Source: Bacillus sp. M6-12 | Lineage (GTDB): Bacteria > Bacillota > Bacilli > Bacillales > DSM-1321 | NCBI RefSeq assembly: GCF_002860285.1 | Contig: NZ_PGVF01000001.1 | Coordinates: 124,001-188,000 of the forward strand | DNA: 64,000 nucleotides | Direction: 5' to 3' | Made by a program: the position numbers and the translations under genes | The notes under the pieces: model-generated | The model's database searches: none | Told to the model about the DNA's origin: nothing | What the model saw: only the letters and a program-made list of their open reading frames with translations | Part shown: positions 40,280 to 48,423 of the stretch, piece by piece | How the letters are laid out: every line of letters starts with the position of its first letter | How positions within the stretch are numbered: the first letter of the stretch is position 1

Positions 40280-40615
40280 GTGAACGAAAAAGAATCAAAA
40301 GGGAAATTTTTGACGTTTTTCTTAATTATTGCAGTAGTCGCTTTAACAGCACTTATTATGTATAACCTTAGTAATGAAGATAATAAATATTACGACATTC
40401 TTCCAGGGCAAGAAAACAAAGATGTTTTGATTGCTCATGCTGACAATATAACCAATGTTTCTCATACAAAATACAACTCTAATGACCGATTTTATGTTGA
40501 TATAGAAGATAAAAAAATAGATGAAGGCATTTTTTATGAGCCTAAAAACAAGAACATAGATAAAGGATTTTTAATCGAAATGAATCAAGATGGTTCGTTT
40601 AGTCCTATATATTAA
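40280..40615 (+). CDS. Membrane-anchored protein, 111 aa
   Basis: GTG 40280 after GAAAGGAGAGAG. One transmembrane segment (residues ~10-29) and an extracytoplasmic domain of ~80 residues, with NKYYDILPGQE and a short beta part. No family recognised. Confidence 0.65.
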   Translation: MNEKESKGKFLTFFLIIAVVALTALIMYNLSNEDNKYYDILPGQENKDVLIAHADNITNVSHTKYNSNDRFYVDIEDKKIDEGIFYEPKNKNIDKGFLIEMNQDGSFSPIY

Positions 40616-40616
40616 T

Positions 40617-40654
40617 AAAAAAAAGTAGGTGAATATCTCACCTACTTTTTATAT
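40617..40654. terminator. Bidirectional terminator
   Basis: AGTAGGTGA / TCACCTACT perfect stem with A and T runs on the two sides. Confidence 0.85.
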
Positions 40655-41055
40655 ATATCCATTAAATTAATAATCTCTAAATGGTCGTCATATGACCAAA
40701 CTTCTAACTTGTCACCTTCTCCAATTTTTAATTGATGACGGATTTTAAATGGGATGACTATTCTTCTTCCATTTGGAATCATTTGCTTTTCATATCGTTT
40801 ATCAATAATCGTTGTTCTTTTTCCTTGGTCTTGGCGACAAGTTGTACATATTTCAATTTCTGTTGGGTCAACAACTACATCTTCGCTTCCACAAAAAACA
40901 CATGTTTTTTCATCTTTTTTCAAAATTACTTTTTCTCCATCCATATAAAGAAGCACAGAGCTTCCTACTTCCAGATGTAATTGGTCAAGAAGTTTAGGTG
41001 GGAGGGAAATTCTTCCTACTGCATCTACTTTACGCAAAATCATTTTATTACTCAT
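40642..41055 (-). CDS. AbrB/SpoVT-type regulator with two DNA-binding domains and zinc site, 137 aa
   Basis: ATG 41055 chosen; the GTG at 41067 overlaps the ribosome binding site. Residues ~5-48 are a swapped-hairpin AbrB domain (LRKVDAVGRISLPPKLLDQL), residues ~52-76 hold CVFCG and CTTC pairs (zinc ribbon) and residues ~92-130 form a second AbrB-like half (NGRRIVIPFKIRHQLKIGEGD). AbrB family proteins are transition-state DNA-binding regulators. Two domains in one chain could make an unusual dimer. Confidence 0.8.
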   Translation of the reverse strand: MSNKMILRKVDAVGRISLPPKLLDQLHLEVGSSVLLYMDGEKVILKKDEKTCVFCGSEDVVVDPTEIEICTTCRQDQGKRTTIIDKRYEKQMIPNGRRIVIPFKIRHQLKIGEGDKLEVWSYDDHLEIINLMDIYKK

Positions 41056-41105
41056 TATAGGTTGCACCTCACACGTTTATATCCAGCATATACTTTATAA
41101 GTATT

Positions 41106-41134
41106 ATTATAGTACAGATTTCATTGACTGTAAA
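41106..41134 (-). promoter_or_regulatory. Sigma-A-like promoter
   Basis: On the minus strand TTTACA and TATAAT with 17 nt between, upstream of the AbrB-type gene. Confidence 0.65.
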
Positions 41135-41187
41135 ACATAGTTTGCTATTTTTTTCCTATACTATACGATTTTTTGAGAATTTTCTTG

Positions 41188-41218
41188 TATAATAAAAGAA
41201 ACAAGAAATAAAACAGGT
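41188..41218 (+). promoter_or_regulatory. -10 box with AAAACAGGT leader motif
   Basis: TATAAT (41188-41193) without clear -35, then AAAACAGGT (41210-41218) 16 nt later. Precedes the gene at 41257. Confidence 0.5.
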
Positions 41219-41256
41219 GTTTAATTTAACAGGAATTAAAAAGGAGAGATGCTTTT

Positions 41257-41841
41257 ATGGAATTTCAGGCGATTGTATTTGAACCAGGTAAAGAGGGAGA
41301 AATCAAAAAAATGACTACTTCTGATTTTTCAACTATTGTAGGTGGTTCATATGAACGGACTTATAACAAACATGGGAAATCCGATACAACAGTTATCGTA
41401 AATGAAGAAGGTGTCCTAATGGAGCTTCCACGTAACAGAGGCTATCATGGAACATTTATTATCGTAAAAGAACCAGAAAGTGATGAAAGCGAAGGATATG
41501 ATTCTTTTTCACAAGAAGAAGCGAAAGCTATTAAGAAAGTATTGGACAAAAAGGGGAATTACGAGTCCAAAAATACCTTTTTAAAGACCTTCTTTGAAGA
41601 AAAAAATGTGCCTGTTACAACTTTTCAATATGAAAAAGGTATTCATTTTATCACGTTAAGTAATTACGATGTGATTGAATCATTATTAGCTTCATCAGAT
41701 AAAAATTTTTTAAGTCAAGTGGAAGAAATGCTTCGTAAAATTGACTTTCTTAATGGAGATGTAAATCATTTCTTGCAACACATGGGAAATGGAATGGCTG
41801 AACAAATTGCACAATCACAAGATAATTTCTTTAATTTTTAG
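41257..41841 (+). CDS. DUF3846-like protein, 194 aa
   Basis: ATG after AAAAAGGAGAGA. The stretch VNEEGVLMELPRNRGYHGTFII fits the DUF3846 pattern (E-G-x-L-x-x-L-P-x-N-R). It aligns with the C-terminal two thirds of the protein at 62414, including KVLDKKxNxESK. A C-terminal helical part follows. Function unknown. Confidence 0.7.
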   Translation: MEFQAIVFEPGKEGEIKKMTTSDFSTIVGGSYERTYNKHGKSDTTVIVNEEGVLMELPRNRGYHGTFIIVKEPESDESEGYDSFSQEEAKAIKKVLDKKGNYESKNTFLKTFFEEKNVPVTTFQYEKGIHFITLSNYDVIESLLASSDKNFLSQVEEMLRKIDFLNGDVNHFLQHMGNGMAEQIAQSQDNFFNF

Positions 41842-41848
41842 GATAAAG

Positions 41849-41886
41849 AGCAGGAGAGGAAAGAAGGAAACCCTCCTGCTTTTTTA
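41849..41886 (+). terminator. Rho-independent terminator
   Basis: Perfect stem AGCAGGAG / CTCCTGCT with a 16-nt loop, then TTTTTT. Confidence 0.75.
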
Positions 41887-42010
41887 TGCCTTTCTCCTAC
41901 CTTTTCCTACCTTTACCCCTCTTATACATACCTTCAAGCACCTTTTGACCCCTATTAGAGCTTTAAAGTAGCTTCCAAGCTACTTCTATGTACCTTTAGA
42001 GCTGTAAAAA
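41887..42010. repeat. Pyrimidine-rich repeats and hairpin
   Basis: The plus strand has repeats of CCTACCTTTT/CCTTTNNCC (about 41884-41954) followed by a perfect hairpin AAGTAGCTT / AAGCTACTT and two copies of TAGAGCT. No gene. Meaning unknown. Confidence 0.45.
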
Positions 42011-42016
42011 CACGCA

Positions 42017-42050
42017 CAAAAAGAGAGTAGAAAAAAATCTACTCTCTTTA
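42017..42050. terminator. Bidirectional terminator
   Basis: AAAGAGAGTAG / CTACTCTCTTT stem; serves the minus-strand gene ending at 42058. Confidence 0.75.
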
Positions 42051-42057
42051 AGGGGTG

Positions 42058-42432
42058 TTATCTGTAAAACGATTGAGTACAAATGTTGGAAACTTTCAAA
42101 GCATGTTCAATACCCAAGAAAGTCTTTCCTAAGAAAATGGTTTCAGTTTCACCAGTAGGTGTAATCACTTCAATATGAATGTAGTGACCTTCAGAACCGC
42201 CTTCAACTGCAAAACAAGCTATCCAACGAAAAACAGGAAAATCTCCTTTTTTATCATTCCCCACACTGATTTGGAAATAATCCATTTCGCCATATACTTC
42301 TTGTTCTTTTAATACAGTAACCAATTCGTCAAATACTTCCTGAACCGTTTTCTTTCGTTCCATCTTAAGATACCCTGGTTTTTCAAGATTTGCTACCCAA
42401 ATTTCTGTCTCGATTTGTTTAAATTTACCCAT
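42058..42432 (-). CDS. Hypothetical protein, 124 aa
   Basis: ATG 42432 after CAGGGAGG. Alpha/beta with GHYIHIEVITPTGETETIFLG. No recognised domain. Leader has AAAAAGGTG. Confidence 0.7.
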   Translation of the reverse strand: MGKFKQIETEIWVANLEKPGYLKMERKKTVQEVFDELVTVLKEQEVYGEMDYFQISVGNDKKGDFPVFRWIACFAVEGGSEGHYIHIEVITPTGETETIFLGKTFLGIEHALKVSNICTQSFYR

Positions 42433-42656
42433 TGTAAATTCCTCCCTGTGATAAGTAAATACAAGATTCACCTTTTTATATAAAATCCCTATATTATACG
42501 AGAAAAAGGTGGTGTTTATAAAGTTTAATAAATAACAAGATTGATAAAAGGTATGAAAGTTTCATGTTCTAAGAAGTAAGGTAAGTATTCAGTTATAAAG
42601 TTTATCCAAATCACTAAGATGTAAGAGAAATGAATCATGGTGAGGAGGAGAAGCGA

Positions 42657-42839
42657 GTGGAAAATAAATTAAAAAATAGAACACGTTATACTGCAACAGT
42701 GGATACAGATTTAGTAGAAAACTTAAAAGAATTATCAAATAAAACACGTATTCCGCAATCAAAACTTATGGATGAAGCGATTGAATTATTGTTAAAACAA
42801 CATGGGGTTAGAGTTAAGCGGAAGAAAAAAGCGGAATAA
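42657..42839 (+). CDS. Ribbon-helix-helix (CopG-like) DNA-binding protein, 60 aa
   Basis: GTG 42657 follows GAGGAGGAG. RYTATVDTDLVENLKELS then TRIPQSKLMDEAIELLLKQ is a typical ribbon-helix-helix fold, with a basic tail VKRKKKAE. Such proteins bind direct repeats as dimers; TTATAAAGTTTA occurs twice upstream (42516-42527 and 42593-42604), possible autoregulatory sites. Could be a plasmid copy-control, partition or toxin-antitoxin regulator. Confidence 0.8.
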   Translation: MENKLKNRTRYTATVDTDLVENLKELSNKTRIPQSKLMDEAIELLLKQHGVRVKRKKKAE

Positions 42840-42842
42840 ACT

Positions 42843-42871
42843 AAAAAGAGGAGTAATTCTCCTCTTTTTAT
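42843..42871 (+). terminator. Rho-independent terminator
   Basis: AAAGAGGAG / CTCCTCTTT stem, then TTTATAG. Confidence 0.8.
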
Positions 42872-42902
42872 AGTTTGCTTATATAAGGGGTATGACATTA
42901 CA

Positions 42903-43091
42903 CTATTTTCCAAATTTAGATAAACATTCAGAACAATCTATATCTTTGTACGATTTAAATTTAATGTTTCTCATGTCTTTTGGGGAAATTGTGTGAAAAG
43001 CATGGTATTTAAGACCGCATTCACAAAAATGTTGGTCTTTTACAATGTGAATACTTTTTGTTTTATTATTGAATACGGTTGGATAAAACAT
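42903..43091 (-). CDS. Small putative zinc-binding protein, 62 aa
   Basis: ATG after GAAAGAAGG. CECGLKYH and CSEC pairs about 30 residues apart suggest a zinc site. No family recognised. Confidence 0.65.
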   Translation of the reverse strand: MFYPTVFNNKTKSIHIVKDQHFCECGLKYHAFHTISPKDMRNIKFKSYKDIDCSECLSKFGK

Positions 43092-43262
43092 GGTTGCCTT
43101 CTTTCTTTTTAATTAGAACAAAATTACTTTACCCCTATTATCGTCTTAAATAAACGAATAATTTCTTCCAGTAATAAGAACAATTGGAAAAACATCTTCC
43201 GAAAGAGTTTGAGGAATCACGCAACCATATATGTAGTAAATATTTTCACTATAACGAAGCAA

Positions 43263-43295
43263 CAAAAAAAGCAGGGGAAAGATGAATACCCTGCA
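43263..43295 (-). terminator. Rho-independent terminator
   Basis: On the minus strand GCAGGG...CCCTGC stem followed by seven T, after the YhaM-like gene. Confidence 0.75.
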
Positions 43296-43306
43296 TTGAA
43301 GATTTT

Positions 43307-44281
43307 TTATTTTAAATTATGTTTATATACTTGTTTATTATCTAAGAAAAACATTCTTTCTGTAAAGGTGTTTGGTTCGATATTTTCAGTGGCACTTTGA
43401 TACATATACGTTCTGGAATCAATCATATCAATATAGTGCAGAAGCTCTGCTTCAAAAAACATTGGGACTTTTACTGCTCCAAATTCAGGCTTAGAATGGT
43501 GAGAGGCTATCATATGTTCCAAAAGGAGAGTGACTTCTTTATCAATCTGCAGTTCTCTCGATAAATCATGGATAGCTTTAATTCCCTGAATCATATGCCC
43601 TAATAGTTTTCCTTCTCTGGTATAATCCACTGCTACACCGTCATCATTAGAATCAATCTCTTCAATTTTTCCTAAATCATGAATGATACAGCCTGTAAAG
43701 AGAAGTTCTTTGTTCATTGGATATAGTTCAGATAGCTTTATGGCTATTTGAAGCATACAGTACGTGTGATATAATAAACCAGCTTTTATGTTGTGATGAA
43801 CCACTAATGAAGCAGGGTAGAACTTTAATTCGTTCTGATATTTTTCTAATACCGCTATGGCAATTCGTTTTAAATCTTTATTCTGATACTGCTCTACGAC
43901 ATTTAATATAGATTGGTACATATCTTCATAAGAAAGAGGTGCTTTTTTAATAAAATCATCTTTTGAAACACCGTCTGTTTCATTGATTTGTCGTATTCGT
44001 TCTACCGTAATTTGTTTTTTTCCATTCCATTCTCCAATTAATCCTCTTAATTTCACGACAATACCAGGGGAGAGGTCTCCATATCCTGCAATACTTTCTA
44101 AGGAGGCATCCCAAAACTTACCGTCAATTGAACCTGTTAAATCTTCAAAGACAAAATCTATGTAGGGCTTTCCATTTCCGTTTTGCGTCTTCTTGTCTTT
44201 GGACAGCTTTATAACCGCAAATAAATCAGCCTTTTCTCCAATCTCCACTTCGCTAATGGTCTTCATAGTAGATGTTCCCAT
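43307..44281 (-). CDS. yhaM: YhaM-type 3'-5' exoribonuclease, 324 aa
   Basis: ATG after GGAGGTGC. N-terminal OB-fold (residues ~10-100, GSIDGKFWDAS) and a central HD phosphohydrolase domain with His163, His172 and HDLGK at 201-205, the YhaM/Cbf1 arrangement. The family degrades short RNA and single-stranded DNA 3' to 5'. Length fits (~314 in Bacillus). Likely an additional, element-borne copy. Confidence 0.88.
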   Translation of the reverse strand: MGTSTMKTISEVEIGEKADLFAVIKLSKDKKTQNGNGKPYIDFVFEDLTGSIDGKFWDASLESIAGYGDLSPGIVVKLRGLIGEWNGKKQITVERIRQINETDGVSKDDFIKKAPLSYEDMYQSILNVVEQYQNKDLKRIAIAVLEKYQNELKFYPASLVVHHNIKAGLLYHTYCMLQIAIKLSELYPMNKELLFTGCIIHDLGKIEEIDSNDDGVAVDYTREGKLLGHMIQGIKAIHDLSRELQIDKEVTLLLEHMIASHHSKPEFGAVKVPMFFEAELLHYIDMIDSRTYMYQSATENIEPNTFTERMFFLDNKQVYKHNLK

Positions 44282-44390
44282 GAAAGAAGCACCTCCATTA
44301 TTATTTATATGACCAGTATAAACGATTTTCTCTAAAATTAGAAGAATTTGGTCAAAGAAAAGAGACCTTTAACAAAAATGTTGAGAATCT

Positions 44391-44430
44391 AAAAAATCCC
44401 ATTCATGTCATTCGACTAAAGAAGGGGATT
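44391..44430 (-). terminator. Rho-independent terminator
   Basis: On the minus strand AATCCCC...GGGATT with a long loop and TTTTTT. Confidence 0.5.
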
Positions 44431-44435
44431 CTAAG

Positions 44436-44810
44436 TTATTTTTCCATTACTGATGTCTGCTGTTTAATGATTTTATTGTTATTCTCAATAATTGTTTCAG
44501 TGTTTTTAATGATTTTTTCATTGTTCTCAATGATTTTCTCCCCAAGTTCAATCACTTCATTGTTATTCTGAATGATTTCATCCTGAGTTTTAATTAGTTC
44601 TCGTTTGATTTCTTGCTTTTCAAATGTAGAAGAAACTGTTTTGGTTTTCCATAAATCCATAGGTGTTTGCCCTATGAAAGCGAAACCCCAACCGATAACA
44701 AAAAAAATAATAAAGGCATATTTAAAGAGGTTAGAAACGAGTCCTTTTTTGTTCTTATTAGAGGAATAACTCTCTTCTATTTTTTCTTGTTGATTGTCAT
44801 TGCTTAACAA
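44436..44810 (-). CDS. Single-span membrane protein with coiled coil, 124 aa
   Basis: TTG 44810 after AAGGAGGG. Cytosolic N-terminus, one transmembrane segment (residues ~28-46), then a ~60-residue coiled coil of repeats such as IIENNEKIIKNTETII. Part of a membrane/coiled-coil cluster (44.4-46.9 kb). Possibly a scaffold; function unknown. Confidence 0.7.
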   Translation of the reverse strand: MLSNDNQQEKIEESYSSNKNKKGLVSNLFKYAFIIFFVIGWGFAFIGQTPMDLWKTKTVSSTFEKQEIKRELIKTQDEIIQNNNEVIELGEKIIENNEKIIKNTETIIENNNKIIKQQTSVMEK

Positions 44811-45149
44811 ATAATTCCCTCCTTATTCAAACATGTTTCTATTATAAATGATTTGTTTGATATTTTTTTCTCTTACTGGTTTTACTACGTTTGAATAGGA
44901 AATGGTATATCGTTTTGACAAGTTATATGTAAAAAAGGGCATAATAATAGCACGTTTGTTTTCTTATCGAATCCAAAACGTGCTACTATTCAGTCCCCCA
45001 ACGACTGTTGATTGTTGTTACTCTCCACTTATTCATTTAAAATATCCTTCCGTCAGATATTGCTATCTGTATTTTTGATATTTGCCACCTATTTAAATTG
45101 CAGTAAAAATTGTTGACTGCGACCACTCACACATTCAATAGAATGTCGA
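44811..45149. other. Gene-free stretch with a strong hairpin
   Basis: About 340 bp with no supported gene. Contains a perfect inverted repeat TAGCACGTTT (44949-44958) / AAACGTGCTA (44978-44987). Less AT-rich around 44980-45080 than the surroundings. TTGACA occurs at 44914. Could encode a small RNA; otherwise I see nothing. Confidence 0.45.
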
Positions 45150-45815
45150 TTATTTTTGTGTTTCACCTTGTACTTGTTCTTTCGGAACTTGTACTTGCTT
45201 TTTTTCTTCTTTTACAGGAGTTTTCTTCTCTTGTTTAGAAGTAACTTCCTTTTTACTTTCTTGCTTTTGTTCTTTTGCTACTGGTTGTTCAATAACTGTT
45301 TTGTTAATATCTTGTGCAGTGCCACGATATTCCCAAATAGAATGAATACCAGCCAAAGCCCCTGCACCAACGATAACCGCAATGACAACAGGGATGATAA
45401 TGTTGTTTGAAACAACACTTCTAATCTTGTTAGCAAAATTCACACGAAACTTGTTTAATGAAGTTCGACCTTGTTCCAATAAAGTCATTTCACTTACTGG
45501 TTTTGGTTGGTTCGCTTGTTGAATTAATTGCTTGATTTCATTAAAACCTTGAGTCATTTGCTGATTCATTTCTTGTTTTAAATCATCAATTTTTTGCTCA
45601 AACTTTTGTTCTAATTGGTCAAACTTTTGTTGATTGTCCAATAGGATTTCTTGTTTGGCAGTTTGTAATTCTTGTTTCATTTCTTGCTTAGTATCTTCCA
45701 ATTTCTGCTCCACGCCTGAAACTTTCTGATTACCATTGTCAATCTTCTGTACAATTTGGTTAGTTTTTTGGCTAACCTCCAATTTTAAACTTTCTAATTC
45801 ATGTCTTATAGACAT
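45150..45815 (-). CDS. Coiled-coil membrane protein, 221 aa
   Basis: ATG after AAAGGAGG. Residues 1-100 form a long Gln/Lys/Glu-rich coiled coil, residues ~137-160 a transmembrane segment (IIIPVVIAVIVGAGALAGI), and the C-terminus is Lys/Gln/Glu/Val-rich and disordered. Orientation predicted with the coiled coil inside. Neighbours suggest a membrane complex. Confidence 0.7.
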   Translation of the reverse strand: MSIRHELESLKLEVSQKTNQIVQKIDNGNQKVSGVEQKLEDTKQEMKQELQTAKQEILLDNQQKFDQLEQKFEQKIDDLKQEMNQQMTQGFNEIKQLIQQANQPKPVSEMTLLEQGRTSLNKFRVNFANKIRSVVSNNIIIPVVIAVIVGAGALAGIHSIWEYRGTAQDINKTVIEQPVAKEQKQESKKEVTSKQEKKTPVKEEKKQVQVPKEQVQGETQK

Positions 45816-45889
45816 ATTTATCAGCCTCCTTTAATTGCTGTCAAAAAAATTAAAATGATAGTTTACAAAGGAGATGACAACTTCTTGCC

Positions 45890-46084
45890 TTAGTTCGTAA
45901 AGAAAATGATATATCCTGAGAGAGAGCCAACTATAAGTCCGAATAATACCAACATATAGTTTACCTGTAATCTGATTTTTTCTTCCACATCTGCTTTTTT
46001 CAATACAGTATCAATTTTCATGATACCAAAAAGAAAAATTAAATCCGCTAAGATTGTGACGATTGTTATGATATTTAACTCCAT
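45890..46084 (-). CDS. Small membrane protein with two spans, 64 aa
   Basis: ATG after AGGGAGG. Two hydrophobic segments around a short charged loop (LKKADVEEKIR). Holin-like size, but no lysis gene is adjacent, so the role is open. Confidence 0.65.
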   Translation of the reverse strand: MELNIITIVTILADLIFLFGIMKIDTVLKKADVEEKIRLQVNYMLVLFGLIVGSLSGYIIFFTN

Positions 46085-46304
46085 TTTTGAAATCCTCCCT
46101 ATTAAATAGATTCTTCCCTATGATATGTGTTCTCTCCATTTTAAATTCTTTCCCTCAAAGATATATCTTTCCTGTAATGAAATTAGCAATAAGCCACCAT
46201 CATTTTTTGTAACTGATGTATTCTATGCAAATTTTTCTATTTCATAATTGAGAGAAAGAAGGGGAGAGAGTGGCTTTTTTCTTTTATGATAATGATAAAT
46301 AAAG

Positions 46305-46339
46305 CAAAAAGAAAGAGCCATTCCGTAGAATAGCCCTTT
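46305..46339 (-). terminator. Rho-independent terminator
   Basis: On the minus strand GGGCTATTC TACG GAATGGCTC followed by TTTCTTTTT. Confidence 0.75.
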
Positions 46340-46346
46340 ACATACA

Positions 46347-46868
46347 TTATTTTGCTTCCAATTTCTTTTCTTTCTTCTGTCCTTTGTGGTCTTTGTACTC
46401 TTTGTCATAAAGAGTGTGAAACATTTGAACAATATCCCCAGGTATTAGCCCAATAATCGTTAAACCAGCAACGAATACAAAAGTAGCTCGAAAGCGAAAA
46501 GGTGATAGAAGTTTGCTTAAAACCCTAAATACAATGCTTGTCACTGTTAGAATAATAAAAATCAAAAGGATTTCACCGCTATGCAAAATTGCACTAATTT
46601 TAGCAATGATAAACATAGCTTTTGATATATAAACTGACGTTTTAACGTCTGTAAAAAGTGTATTGTGATAAATTTTACGGAAGAATTTATTCAAGGTTTT
46701 ATTATAACGAGATAAAAGAGTTAAAAACACAATGCTTAAAATCACCGCGGATAAAACATTTTTCACAATATACCCACCATGATGAAAAATCAAAGGCAAA
46801 ACACATAAAACCGTTAAAAATAAGTAAAATCTTGATTTTTTCATCATTCCACGCAAAGTTAATTCCAT
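46347..46868 (-). CDS. Integral membrane protein, 173 aa
   Basis: ATG after AAAGGAGAG. About four transmembrane segments and a basic C-terminal tail GQKKEKKLEAK. First of the minus-strand membrane cluster. Family not recognised. Confidence 0.7.
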   Translation of the reverse strand: MELTLRGMMKKSRFYLFLTVLCVLPLIFHHGGYIVKNVLSAVILSIVFLTLLSRYNKTLNKFFRKIYHNTLFTDVKTSVYISKAMFIIAKISAILHSGEILLIFIILTVTSIVFRVLSKLLSPFRFRATFVFVAGLTIIGLIPGDIVQMFHTLYDKEYKDHKGQKKEKKLEAK

Positions 46869-47089
46869 TCAATAAATCTCTCCTTTTGATTTCTTTCCTT
46901 TTTTCAACCTGTAACATTTGTTACGCCTATCTCTTAAAAACAAAAAAAGCAATTCTACAACAGAATCACCCCTTTCAACAGCTTGTAAGTAAAAACTTAC
47001 TCCTTTTTTAATGTTGTATATTCATCATCATAGATAAGATGAAAAAACTTATAACTGATGAAATATCTAAAAAAACTTTGTAATTATCG

Positions 47090-47139
47090 TTTACAACTTG
47101 ATTATAAAGTGTTATCCTATGTTTGTAGACTAAAGTCAA
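47090..47139 (+). promoter_or_regulatory. Promoter with downstream palindrome
   Basis: TTTACA (47090) and TATCCT (47113) with 17 nt between; TAGACTAAAGTCAA (47126-47139) follows immediately. Two mismatches from consensus. Drives the DUF4317 gene. Confidence 0.6.
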
Positions 47140-47157
47140 TAGGGAGTGACATTCAAT

Positions 47158-48327
47158 ATGAATAAAAAAGACATTGCTAATATCCGTAAAGAATTTAAGG
47201 TGGACAACATTATGTTGAAACTGAAAGAGGTTTTCCATGTATATGTACAAAAGGAAACTTCAAATATTGTTCATTCAGAAAGTCAATATTTCAACATGAT
47301 GGAACTCGAAGAACAAGAGCTTTTCATGGGGAACTTCAAGAAAATCCTAACAGGAAACTTGGATGAAAAGGTATTTGAATTGAAATTCAAAAACGGTGTA
47401 GATAATAGCACTCAGACATTATTGTTTGATACGCTGAATACTACGGATGTTGACCATTGGAAAGAAGAAATGCTCAAAATTGTTGAGAAAATGTACACTG
47501 ACGTTGCTTACGAATTTGATACCGTTGTTTCATTTGTTCGTGGTGAATACTTGAAACCAACGAAAAAGAAAAAAGAAGAGGAAGACGCAGGGAAAGATGA
47601 TGAAGTATTCGTTCATCCGTTTATCCTTTGCACAATTAATAAAACAGACAAGCCAAAACGTGCCATTTTGTTTGATTATGTAGAGAAGGAATTTAAAGCT
47701 AATTCTGTTCTGGATGCGATTATTAATTTGAACACACCACTACAAGGATTCTTCTTTCCAGCGTTTAATAACAACGTAGCTGACGTAAACCATATTCTTT
47801 ACAGTGCAGGGAAGAAAAATCAACCTGACGGACATTTCATTGAAGAAGTATTGGATTGTCATGAAATCGTTACTGCAGTTGAGGATAAAGGGATGTTTGA
47901 CCAAGTATTGAGAAGTGTCTTGGGAGAAAAAATCGAATCTACTGAAATTCTTTCTAATATTTACGAGGAAATTGAGAAAGTGATTGTTGAGAAAATGGAA
48001 GATGAAGAAAGTGAAGTTCCAATGCTTGATTATCATGATATGACAAGAATTTTAGAAGTGAGCGGAGTAGATAACGTAGATACGGACAAATTGGAGCATA
48101 TCTTTAAAGACGTAGTGGATGATGAAAACTATGAATTTAAAGCAAGTAGTCTTCTTCCAGGAAAAACAGTAAAAATTAACACAAAAACCGCTTCGGTTAA
48201 TATCAACACAAAAGATATGAAAAATATCAAACAAATTATTAATCATCGTGGCAAAAAATGTATTTTGATTGAAGTAGACGAAGATGTAGAGATTGAAGGA
48301 TTTACACTTGAATCTGAACGTCTATAA
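47158..48327 (+). CDS. DUF4317 family protein, 389 aa
   Basis: ATG 47158 after AGGGAGTG. Matches DUF4317 from the start (MNKKDIANIRKEFK) through PFILCTINKTDKPKR, GFFFPAFNNNVADVNHILY and LDCHEIVTAVEDKGMF. Family function unknown; found mainly in Firmicutes. Soluble, highly charged, with a middle linker KKKKEEEDAGKDDE. Monocistronic. Confidence 0.85.
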   Translation: MNKKDIANIRKEFKVDNIMLKLKEVFHVYVQKETSNIVHSESQYFNMMELEEQELFMGNFKKILTGNLDEKVFELKFKNGVDNSTQTLLFDTLNTTDVDHWKEEMLKIVEKMYTDVAYEFDTVVSFVRGEYLKPTKKKKEEEDAGKDDEVFVHPFILCTINKTDKPKRAILFDYVEKEFKANSVLDAIINLNTPLQGFFFPAFNNNVADVNHILYSAGKKNQPDGHFIEEVLDCHEIVTAVEDKGMFDQVLRSVLGEKIESTEILSNIYEEIEKVIVEKMEDEESEVPMLDYHDMTRILEVSGVDNVDTDKLEHIFKDVVDDENYEFKASSLLPGKTVKINTKTASVNINTKDMKNIKQIINHRGKKCILIEVDEDVEIEGFTLESERL

Positions 48328-48364
48328 ATCTCATGAACTAAATAAATAATAAGCACTTTACTTA

Positions 48365-48402
48365 AGCACAAGAACGAATGATTCTTGTGCTTATTTATTT
48401 TT
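48365..48402 (+). terminator. Rho-independent terminator
   Basis: AGCACAAGAA / TTCTTGTGCTT stem followed by TATTTATTTTTT. Confidence 0.8.
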
Positions 48403-48423
48403 TATGAAAGGGTATGAATAACA

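Noticed and set aside
45890..46084. Holin assignment for the two-span 64-aa protein
   Set aside because: Size and topology fit, but there is no adjacent lysis enzyme and the neighbours are other membrane proteins.
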